This document shows, one piece after another, positions 11,838-22,569 of a stretch of DNA of 64,000 nt. The stretch is taken from the NCBI GenBank assembly GCA_018389105.1, contig JACATO010000692.1:598501-662500 (forward strand), in the 5' to 3' direction. The position numbers and the translations under genes are program-made. Numbering within the stretch: position 1 is the stretch's first letter; each line of letters opens with the position of its first letter. The stretch is from Nautilus pompilius. Lineage: Eukaryota > Mollusca > Cephalopoda > Nautilida > Nautilidae. The notes beneath the pieces were generated by a model. That model worked only from the letters and a program-made list of their open reading frames with translations. It searched no databases and was not told where the DNA came from.

Positions 11838-14377
11838 CAGTGCTCTTCAAACTTTTTTTGTCGCGACCCCTTTTTGGAAAAATTTTTTTTCGTGACCCAC
11901 CAAAATTTTTTATAAATAAAAAAAATAAGTTAATGCAGCGAAAAAGTTTATTGCTTCGAAAAATCAACATAAGCTAAAAATGAAATAAAATATATTTTAC
12001 TTTTTTTTTATTTATTTATAAAAGAATTCACAGAAAAAAGCACGATAGAAATAAGCATATGTACGGAAAAATAAGGGGTTATGAAAGATAATAGCAGTTA
12101 AAATCATATATCATTATTAAGATTATATCATTTCATTTGAATCAATGGATTGATGCGATTGCATTTTTTTGCATAAAAGATCAAATCTAGGCTCTAACTT
12201 TGTCAAAGCTGGTCTTAGTACGGTTTCGAGACATTTCAAATTTGCTCGATGTTTTTTTTTAGGTTAGTTAATTGCCGAAAAAGCACTTTCGCATAAATAA
12301 GTTCGATGCAAAAGGTAGAAGAGTGTTTATTGCAAGCTGAGATAAGTTCGAATATTCTGAATCAAGACCAGACCAAAACGATATGAGACTCATTTTAGCG
12401 AACGTGATTTTTAAGAAGAATCAGAGAAAGTTCTGCCAATTCTTCCTGCGCCTTTACTGTAAGATTACTCACTTTTTCGACCTCAACATCAATGGATTTT
12501 GAATCCAAGCAAATTGGCTCATGTCTGATTCTTTGAGAAAATACTTTTTGAAATTTTCTGCTAAACTTACTAAATGAGCGATTATGACTGGTTTAAACTT
12601 TTTCAAAACTTAGTGCGTTTTTGGTTATGAACTCTTCCAAACATGGAAACATTTCGTATATGTTTCTTTTCACATTAATCAACCAAACATTAGTTTTTTT
12701 AATGAAACCTTGAATTTTCGAAGTTAATGTAAAAATATTTGTGTTTGCACCTTGCAATGATATGTTGAGTTCATTAAGCGTCAAGAATATCTGATAAATA
12801 ACAAAGTTTAGAAACCCAGTCTTCATTGTGAAAGTATCTTACCAAATCCGAGTTATTACTTGATAAAAATAACATGACTTCATTTTTTAATGTCAGTAGC
12901 CTTCTTAAAGCTCGACCTCTTGAAAGCCATCTAATATCGTGTGGAGCAGCAAAGATTCAAATTCTGAGCCCATTTCTTTGCAAAAATTCGTAAAGAGTCG
13001 AGTATTAAGAGCACGGGATTTAATGTAATTGATTATTTTCACTGAATCTTGTAGCACTTCACACACAATTCTTCGCTAATTTCTTTTGTTGCTAGCACCT
13101 CCCGATGAATCATGCAATGAGTGAAGGTTACTTCCTTTTTACAAACGGATCTGACTTTACTGTGGAAACCAACATTCTTTCCTGTCATTGCGGCTGCACC
13201 ATCTGTGCAAACTCCAACACCATCAGCCCATTTTAATCCGACTTCTTCAAAAATTCGTCTACTTTTTGAAACATTGCCCCACCTGTAGCGTGTGCTTCCA
13301 ACGGCTTGCAAAAAAGTAAATCTTCATGAAGATCATTGTGGTAGCAATACCTTACATACACTAATAATTGTGCCATGTTTGTGATATCCGTTGTCTCATC
13401 CAATTGAATTGCGAATTTGAATTTTCTTTAATTCTTTCTAGTAATTGTTCATGTAAGTCCTCGCTAATTTTCGAAATTCTTCTGCTCACTGTGGTGTCAG
13501 CCATAGGAATTTTTTTAATTCGTTTGCATTATTTGTGTCCGATGAGAATTTCGGTCATTCTGATGGCTATTGGAAGAGCAAGCTCTTCTCCAATTGTAAA
13601 CGGTTTTTTAGCCTTTGCAATCAAAAAAGATGCTTCATACGATGCCCGCAAATATTTTAAATTTGTTACAGAATGCGCTTCAATATTTTGTTGTTTTCTT
13701 GTAGATTGCAACAACCTTTCAAAATACTCCACGGGTTTGTTAACACAAGAAGGTGTTTAGTTTCGAGATGCCTTTTCAATTTTGCAGGCCTCATGCTTTC
13801 GCTTGCTAAGTGCTCACTGCAAACCACACACATTGGGCGCTGCTCATTATTTATTTCAATGAAAGTGAATCCAAATTGTAAATAAGTTTCGTTGTACTTT
13901 CTTTTTTTCACATAAAAAAGCTTATTCTCTTTTGCTTCCGCTTAGAACTTGTTACAAACCGGTTGCCATCGTACCGGCATCACTCAAATCATCAGAGGTT
14001 TTTCTCTTGTTTATCAGCCACTTATCCATCGTCGATTTATCTTAAAATAAAAAATGATGAGGAGACATGATCGTATTAAAAATTGTAATGCATAGTTTAT
14101 AAGTGAAGGTGAGAAATAAAACAAAAGAAGAGGAATCGTTAAGGTAAGTTATAATGAAATATCATATTATTTTGCTTTCTTGATGAAGTTTAACAATACC
14201 ATTTAAATTAAAACGATTGTCAATTTATATTGAAAATTGATGTGTTTGTTGTTAAATTTAGAAAAAAACAATGTTGAATATTATAAAAAAAATTCCATAA
14301 TTATAATTTTGGCGACCCCCTTTCTATGGTTACGCGACTTCCCTTGGGGGTCGCGACCCCCACTTTGAAGACCTCTG
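11838..14377 (-). mobile_element. hAT transposon (FAM200/ZBED5-like), 2540 bp, decayed
   Basis: Both ends are visible. The left TIR starts CAGTGCTCTTCAAAC at 11838 and includes GTCGCGACCCC. The right TIR, read inward from 14377, starts CAGAGGTCTTCAAAG and also reaches GTCGCGACCCC. The flanks are atctaggac on the left and atctagac on the right, an 8-bp hAT target duplication with one extra g on the left copy. These TIRs are typical of Charlie/Buster-like hAT elements. The transposase on the minus strand is broken. Confidence 0.9.
12200..13911 (-). pseudogene. BED-finger hAT transposase relic (FAM200/ZBED5/SCAND3-like)
   Basis: Minus-strand pieces in order. A BED-like zinc finger lies at 13911-13666, with C-x2-C in PMCVVCSEHL and H-x4-H in RHLETKH. 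Next comes a piece at 13732-13529 (FLIAKAKKPFTIGEE). The central transposase block is at 13311-13039, with VGVCTDGAAAMTGKNVGF followed by THCMIHREVLATKE, a hallmark of FAM200/ZBED5 proteins. A further piece lies at 12826-12593 (LNELNISLQGAN). Weak C-terminal traces continue to about 12200. The frames change several times and stops intervene, so it is dead. It lies wholly inside the TIRs at 11838 and 14377. Confidence 0.85.
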
Positions 14378-14567
14378 ATCTAGACTTCGTTCCTTTTTTT
14401 AAAACTTGTTTCAGATTTAATGCCACCACCAACCAACCAACCCTGTGGCGCGGAATGACGTTCGAATATCGCGATTACAGTGAGTCATCCTGGCGGGCGA
14501 TATATAGACGTAACGTCAGGGGCGGCTATCGGCCTGACGGAGGAAGAAGAAAGCACCATCAAGGATG

Positions 14568-14571
<4 letters not shown>

Positions 14572-14610
<39 letters not shown>
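14572..14610. repeat. (CT)n microsatellite
   Basis: A pure CT run of about 19 units lies just right of the hAT element. Confidence 0.9.
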
Positions 14611-14613
<3 letters not shown>

Positions 14614-14977
14614 TGCGCTTCAAACGATGTGATCGTCGCTATGTCCTTAGATACCTGTTATTCGAAGCTAGTCAGCAGCAAATTAAAAGTATGGAAGTGA
14701 AAACATCTGCTCCGGCAGTGGAAATTTGTACGATGTTACTAAAAAAGAGAAGACGTTACAGTACAGTATGGTCTGCATCTGCTGATGGAGATCATATTTG
14801 ATGCAAATTTAACTTTTGTATGCGGATTTCAACTGCCATTTGTTGATGTTGTGCTTAGAATGAATATAACATTTACAAATAATGTATGAAGTTCTATTTC
14901 ATTTAAATATTTGTTACCTTAATGCCAAATATTTTATTTGAATTATGGAAGTAAATATATTTCGTATTATTTTTGTA

Positions 14978-15715
<738 letters not shown>

Positions 15716-16263
15716 GTGTATGTATATGTGTGTGTTTGTGTGTGTGTGTATGTGCGTGTATGTGTGTGTGTGTTTGTTTGTTGCGTGTGTGTGTGTGTGT
15801 TGTGTGTGTATGTGCGTGGTGTGTGTGTTTGTGTGTGTGTGTATGTGCGTGTGTGTATGTGTGTGTTTGTGTGTGTGTATGTGCGTGTGTGTATGTGTGT
15901 GTTTGTGTGTGTGTATGTGCGTGTGTGTGTGTGTTTGTGTGTGTATGTGCGTGGTGTGTGTGTGTGTTTGTGTGTGTTTGTTTGTTATGTGTGTGTGTGT
16001 ATGTGCGTATGTGTGTGTATGTGTGTGTGTGTGTTGTGTGTGTGTATGTGTATGTGTGTGTGTGTTTGTGTGTGTATGTGCGTGTGCGTATGTGTGTGTT
16101 GTGTGTGTGTGTATGTGCGTGTATGTGTGTGTGTGTGTTTGTTTGTTGCGTGTGTGTGTGTGTTTGTGTGTGTATGTGCGTGGTGTGTGTGTTTGTGTGT
16201 GTGTGTATGTGCGTGTGTGTATGTGTGTGTTTGTGTGTGTGTATGTGCGTGTGTGTGTGTGTG

Positions 16264-16298
<35 letters not shown>

Positions 16299-16493
16299 TG
16301 TGTGTATGTGCGTGGTGTGTGGTGTGTGTTTGTGTGTGTGTTTGTTTGTTATGTGTGTGTGTGTATGTGCGTATGTGTGTCTATGTGTGTATGTGTGTGT
16401 ATGTGCGTGTATGTGTATGTGTGTGTTGTGTGTGTGTGTGTGTATGTGCGTGTGCGTATGTGTGTGTTTGTGTGTGTGTATGTGCGTGTGTGT
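15716..16493. repeat. long degenerate (TG)n array
   Basis: About 780 bases of TG repeat carry regular TATG, TGCG and TTTG variants that form a loose higher-order pattern of 20-40 bases. All three plus frames stay open over 250-300 codons as Cys/Val strings, which is a repeat artefact. Nearly all of it alternates purine and pyrimidine. Confidence 0.95.
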
Positions 16494-17580
16494 TACTTAA
16501 AATAAATAAAATAAGGAAATATGTTGAAGATAAATTCAGATGGTTGTCCTTTAAACGTCGAAACTTTTCTTTTCTTATATCAGACGGGGGGAGGGGCGGC
16601 CAGACGGTGCTGTGCGCGGACGGAAGAGTGTGAGAACTATTTTTGCTACAGTCAAAGTGCAAAACATCTGCGGTAAATCGATAAAAGTCACTGGATGCCG
16701 AAGACCAGTAGATAATACAGAGGTAGAGAGTACATTCACCATGACAACAGCTCAAGTTCGCCGCTGTCTCTACCGAACTACGTTTTAACTAAAAATGTTT
16801 CTCTAAAGTCGTTCCTAAGCAAATAAACCCTCGCAGCGCCGTCCATGGCTCTGGGGCGCCGCAGACAGAAGGGCCGGACGCTACGGTCAGCTGTATATTT
16901 TTACTTTTCGCTCCAGCTCACAGGATGCCTGATACTCGAGAGGCTCCACGGGGCTCAGATTTACTGTTAGTATTTCCTTTTCTTTTTTACCCGAAAATCC
17001 GGAATCACGATTCCGTGAGTTAAGTATCCGGTAAAGTTCGCTGCTGTCTTTTCTTCTTCATTTACATCCGCGCACTTTAGGAATCTGAGCGAAGAACCCC
17101 CGACCCATCCGCCGAGGGTTTTAGAAAACCTTCCCACAGTGCAACGCTACGGGAACTAGCGAACTTCTACGTTAACTCGGGCTTCGGCATCCCCGTTCCC
17201 CGGACTGTTGGCTCAGAATCCTGCACCGCACTTTTTATTTTATCAAGTCTTTTTAAAATCTCATTATAAAAGAACGTCTGTCACCGCCCACTGATTTGGA
17301 GCCCGTCTGTCGCTGGCGCTGCCAACCTTCAACAGCAAAATCACCTTTGCTTTCTTTTCTTCTGGGTGGGTGGTGGTAGATGTGTAGCGTGGTTATTCTA
17401 CGGTCTCTCTTACTGGGTTTTTAATTCATCCTTTATATTGAGTTGATAACTATACGTTCGGGAGCGAGGAGCGATAGATCAGAACTCGTGGGCTTTCGTA
17501 GCGTTGCATTGTGAGAAGGATTTCTATGTTACCGGAAGTTAGAACCAGATTCAGATTGCATACGTAGTCGCATTAACATG
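16494..17580. other. non-coding stretch, moderately GC-rich
   Basis: It contains CpG-richer stretches (16585-16620, 16835-16900, 17090-17200) but no convincing exon or gene. A 25-base phrase at 17129-17153 recurs in diverged form near 22023-22047. Confidence 0.45.
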
Positions 17581-18112
17581 CAGAGAGAGAGAGAGAGAGA
17601 GAGAGATGACGTCAGTACAGAGAGAGATATGCCGTCAGTACAGAGAGAGATATGACGTCAGTACAGATAGAAAGGAGATGGAGAGAGATGACGTTAGTAC
17701 AGAGAGAGATATGACGTCAGTACAGAGAGAAAGGAGAGATGGAGAGAGATGACGTCAGTACAGAGAGAGATATGACGTCAGTACAGAGAGAAAGGAGAGA
17801 TGGAGAGATATGACGTCAGTACAGAGAGAAAGGAGAGATGGAGAGAGATGACGTCAGGAGAGATATGACGACGTCAGTACAGAGAGCAAGAGATGGAGAG
17901 ATATGACGTCAGTACAGAGAGCGAGAGATGGAGAGAGATGACGTTAGGAGAGATATGACGACGTCAGTACAGAGAGAAAGGAGAGATGGAGAGAGATGAC
18001 GTCAGGAGAGATATGACGACGTCAGTACAGAGAGCGAGAGATGGAGAGAGATGACGTCAGTACAGAGAGAGAGATATCACGTCAGTACAGAGGTGGAGAG
18101 TTTAGGGAGAGG
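17581..18112 (+). repeat. CRE-containing minisatellite array B
   Basis: The same core phrase as array A is repeated more regularly as ATATGACGTCAGTACAGAGA followed by AAGGAGAGATGGAGAGA. Exact TGACGTCA copies start at 17607, 17653, 17712, 17750, 17773, 17811, 17849, 17903, 17997 and 18052. Variants include gccgtca, gacgtta and the expanded gacgacgtca near 17866, 17957 and 18016. Alternating short and long spacers give a higher-order unit. Confidence 0.92.
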
Positions 18113-20597
18113 GAGAACACGACACACGGTTCGCTTAACAAAATAAGCTGTTTTCTTGTTGTTATTTTGGACTGTGAAATTCTACACCTGTCTTTTCAAT
18201 GTTACTTAGTTCTACATACTGTAAAGTCCGTTTACAGTCGCCTTACCGAGTGAAAGTTCTGCATACTGTCGTAGTTTAAAGATTTACATAAAAGAAGCAA
18301 ATACGAATGACCTGTTTCAATTTGCAAATCCTCGTTATATCCAGGGGTTCAGGAAGTTTTTATGAATATCAAAACGACGCTTAGCTGGCTCTACCATGCT
18401 AAAGGCATATTCGTACATCGTAACGCGCTTCGCGTTCGCTCTGTTTAAAAACACACAGTGTCGCATTAATTTCGGCCATCAGTGTATTTAAATCGATCCG
18501 ACTCTGGCGATATTGACCTAGGAACTGGCTTGATCTCTTACTGCTTTCGTTTCAGCAGCACCGTTTTATCCGAACCAGGAGAGACTCCCGTCTATAGATC
18601 TCGTGGCGCCATGTTTCTGCTAAAAGCAGCTGATTCCGCGTGCGTGTATATCTACAGACTCGGCCAGCCACTCCGTCCCCTTTCAGTGATTTTCTGCAAG
18701 ATTAAATTTTTTTTTTTTACAAGCCTCTTAAATAACTTTTGTCAATTCTTTATTTCTCTGCTGATTTTTTTTTGTTTGTAATATATCGATCTATCATCGT
18801 CCATATTTATTTTAATATTGGATTTGAATTAGTAGAATTCGCAGACCAGTCTTCGAATCGGTGGATGCTATTTTTCTTGAGCTAAGAGATTTGCTATGGG
18901 ACACCAGTTCCTTACCTTGTAAGAAAAGAAGAAGAAGAAATTACCATCAGGGTGGAGTTTCTGAACATTCTACAAAATCTGTTTTAAAAGATTAAAATGC
19001 TTATTTATATTCGTTGATTTTATTTTTGGTGGGATTATCAAACTGATTTTAGCATTAGCAGAGAAACAGAACCAGACGTGAGCGCTTTATGGATCCTTCT
19101 GAGCCGGTAAAATACCATTTGATTTAAAACTTTCCCCTATTTTCTTTTCACGATCAAATCACTGCGATTACCAAAACGTTTAAGTGAACTTTCCTCTGAA
19201 AATACACCTCTCCCTAACATTTACTTTGTATGACCAAAACTCCTGGTCTTTTTTTAGCTGAGAACTGTGACTTGTTTTCCATTGTTATCAAATATCTTCT
19301 AAGAACTTCATCCGAAATCTTCCTGACAATAGTTTCTGCCAATTTACTAGCTAAAGTGCCACCTCAAATAAAGTTTCTTTGTTGATCCATCCTCCTTTTT
19401 TTTTTAGGAGAACAATGTTCAGTTTTCATAGTCCTTTTACTAACCCTGCCAACAGTCCTTACTTGTAAAACACCCCCTTTTTTCAACAATTTTTGAATGT
19501 GTCAGGCCAATTTCGGCATATGTAGCAATCTTCTGTCTTTCACAAGAAATTGCACACTTTCACAATTCAGGATTAATATTTTTTGCTGAAAAATTACTCC
19601 GACATTGGCTGAAGACGCTGGCGCGTGGATGGCTGTTTCTACACATGGAAAGGTTATGGGGAAATTTCTGGAAACCGTAAAAAAAAAATCTAAAATAAAG
19701 AAAATGTTCCGACAGCTTCTAAAACATAGCAGGAAAATCTGGAATCGTCTGGGATACAATGGGAAATTTCAGAATGTTCTGGTTGGTGCAAATGTTTTAC
19801 TGTTGCAAATATCAGCTATCCATTTTCAGCTCGCTGTCGCTAACTTTGTCCTTGATGACTTATTTTTAAATCAACAACCTCCACTCAACCAGCCCTCTTA
19901 AATCGAGATCCTTAATTCGTTTTTTTTTTTTTAATGAGAAAGAAATGGAAGGATTAAGGTACTAAAACCACATAACGGTCGATCTCTAGATAGCAGTACC
20001 AAGCATCTATAACAGATCTGGATTGTGTCTTGGCCACATTTCATAGACACTGCAAAATATAATATAAATCTTAGTTTCGTCACTGAATATAAAATAAGAG
20101 TTTACCAGTGCATTGCGATGATGACGAGTGAAATTCTTGTCATGATGAATTTAACATTAATCATGGGCGGCGCGGTGATCAACTGGTTAGCTCGCCGGCC
20201 TCGGCTCGGTTTTGGCTTTTTTTTGTCCTCCTTTTATACGGCCGCATAGGTTTCCTTTCAGAACTCCAAACTTTTTAATTTACCATCTAAAATGGAAGAT
20301 GTCTAAGAGAGACTTGTGGCGTCTCTGCCGAGATCATTCAGCCTATGATCGCGTCGCTAGGCAGGACATTAAGATTACCTCTGTTCAGGAACTGGCCGGA
20401 GCGACGGTCTTAGCTACAGGTCTCCGCCTACAGATGTTGATGTAGGACAGGGAGTGGGCCGAGCACAAATGAAAGTGTTCTGCGAACCGTGACGTCAGCC
20501 CGCGACAAGAACAAGAACTCAGGGAATCTTCCTCCATATTGGTTTCTACTTCTTTCTTCTTTTTCTTTACAAACAACTGAAGAATATTGTAGTCGTA
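18113..20597. other. non-coding stretch, no firm gene
   Basis: Mostly AT-rich. A 98-codon plus frame at 19605-19901 (MAEDAGAWMAVSTHGK...) has no recognised domain and no supporting splice or context signal, so I do not call it. A SINE-like head lies at 20163-20245. An isolated TGACGTCA is at 20490. Confidence 0.5.
20163..20245 (+). repeat. possible tRNA-derived SINE head
   Basis: The phrase GTGATCAACTGGTTAGCTCG looks like the D-arm and A box of a tRNA. GGCCTCGGCTCGGTTTTGG lies about where a B box should be, but it is poor. It is followed by a T run. This suggests a decayed tRNA-derived SINE or tRNA pseudogene. The call is tentative. Confidence 0.35.
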
Positions 20598-21345
20598 TGA
20601 GGAGTGTTTCAGAAAATTAAAAAAAAAATATTTACATTTAGGGTGACTAAACGGTGAACGGAAAGCAATATTGACATACGGGTAATTGCACGAGCTCTTC
20701 TTGTGCACGCGTTGTGAAAACAACATGGCCGTGCAGTAACCATTGTGTACCAGAGAAAAACATTGGTCTGTAATTCATTTTCTGTGGGCTGAAAGCGTAT
20801 CGCCGACCGAAATCCGCCGGAGGATGTTGGTGCGGTGTGAAGAAAAGTCTAAGGGTGAGTATCGCTGAGATCGTTAATGCATCCGGCACAGATACAGACA
20901 GTATCCACGAACACTGGAGCGTCCGGAAAGTATGCGCTCATTGGTTCCCAAAGCAACTGAAAGACGTCCGTAAGCAGAATCACGTGTATGTGTGCACCCA
21001 GCTTTTGCAACATTACTAGGATCGAGGTGACAAGTTTCTTCCCAGTATTATCACTGGCAATACAAAAAAAGAAAAAAAATGGATGCATCATTCCGATCTG
21101 AAAAACAAAAGTGCCACCAATGCCTAAAATATGCTTTAGTGATCATGAGGTTCAGGCGGTGCAACTGCGGTTTACTCAGCAACCAGAAAGCTTCTACCTC
21201 GATAGTATCAAGAAACCTGTGAGTAGTCGAACTGCACGTGTTTTAAAACAGGGGAACTACGTGAAGAAGTGACACGATCCAATAAACGATACCTGGTGGT
21301 TTGTTTTATTCGTGAATTACCTTTACTTTTTGAAACACCCTCGAA
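20598..21345 (+). mobile_element. internally deleted mariner transposon, about 748 bp
   Basis: The ends carry the inverted motif GAGGAGTGTTTCA (left) and GAGGGTGTTTCA (right, read on the minus strand), and TA dinucleotides flank both ends. Transposase pieces inside run in plus-strand order. A full mariner is about 1.3 kb, so roughly 40 percent has been lost from the middle. Confidence 0.8.
20767..21277 (+). pseudogene. mariner transposase remnant lacking the catalytic middle
   Basis: The N-terminal HTH is readable as VIHFLWAESVSPTEIRRRM (20767-20830). After a shift comes HWSVRKVCAHWFPKQLKDV and then QNHVYVCTQLLQHY, ending at a stop at 21017-21019. Beyond it RGDKFLPSIITG and WMHHSDLKNKS mark the region around the first catalytic Asp of mariner. 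The sequence then jumps to the C-terminus, VQLRFTQQPESFYLDSIKK, ending QGNYVKK and a stop near 21277. The region holding the second and third catalytic Asp residues is missing. The SETMAR/Mos1-like family is clear and the protein is dead. Confidence 0.82.
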
Positions 21346-21347
21346 TA

Positions 21348-22505
21348 TTTGCTGAGCCATAAGTAAACAAAGTCTGTCGATTTGCATTTGTGATCGTCCC
21401 ACACCAAGCTTCTTCAGTCAAGTGGCATTTTGCTATTTTATGTTAGAAATTTCTATATTTGTACAACTGTGAATAACTTTATTGATTAATTTAGTTTATG
21501 TGCTTTTGATCGAATTAATTGCGTTTCAACGCAGAAATTGTTTGCCGATATTATCTTTAAAAGAAAAGGAAAGTGTGCAAATACGAATTTCCCAACGTTA
21601 TCTTCAAATAATGGGAACCTTTTGTAATTAGAATAGAATAACAGTTTGTATCTAATTAGTAAAATTATTAATACTAATTTTATTATTATTATTATTATTA
21701 TTATTTTTTTTTTTTTTTTTTTTTTTTATTATTTAGATCAGCATTTTTGGACAGTTGGTTTTTTTGTTTATTTGTTTCGTTACGCCTTTTGCTGACCATA
21801 CAATACAACTCAGGAACTCAGGACAAGGGAGGTAAGCGGTTAGATTTAATTTACAATTTCGCCAAATCATCGAGCATAAAATTCTTGTAAATGGAAATAA
21901 TTTGAATAATAGAAAAACAATATAATGGCTAAAAAAAACAAACAAATAAAAAGGCATTGCATATGTTGTTCAAAATCTTAAGTTATATGGAATCTGAAGT
22001 AATCTACAGATACTGAAGGAAATCTTCCCACAATGCACCGCTACGGAAGCTGACAAACCATCCGCTTCAGTAGAACTCGGCTTAAAAACGTTCGCCACTA
22101 AACAAGACGAGATTTTTTTGGCAGATTCTGGTTATTGCAGTCGCAGCACTACTGCTCTCACTTTAGAAGACAGATGACTGGTTCCACATTTAGTTAATGA
22201 GTCAGCCTGTAGCGCCACTTTCTGAAAACGTTTTCTTAATCATCAGAGCTTATTTCAAATGCCACAAATACGGCTGGGCTAAATATTCAGAATGGCTGCG
22301 GTACTGTTCGCCAGTGTTGCTCAAGATTAACCTGCACTTTCTGTTCGAGAAAATTTGAAAATAAAGTGCAATTAATGGAATTTTTCTCCTTTGTTTTTTT
22401 CATTTCAAGGTATTTCTCTGCAACAGCTACTTTTTTCTTCTATCGGTGGCAAAAGCGCAGAAATTTTAAAGATGGAGTATGCAACCATTCAGGGACTTCT
22501 GCATC
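21348..22505. other. non-coding stretch with AT-rich simple repeat
   Basis: No gene recognised. An ATT run passes into a T run at 21674-21728. A 25-base phrase near 22023 is shared with 17129. Confidence 0.5.
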
Positions 22506-22507
22506 CA

Positions 22508-22568
<61 letters not shown>
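22508..22568. repeat. (AC)n microsatellite
   Basis: A pure AC run of about 30 units. Open frames giving Thr-His strings through it are artefacts. Confidence 0.97.

Positions 22569-22569
<1 letters not shown>

Noticed and set aside
19605..19901. 98-codon frame starting MAEDAGAWMAVSTHGK
   Set aside because: No domain and no splice or promoter support. The length is expected by chance in a window of this size.
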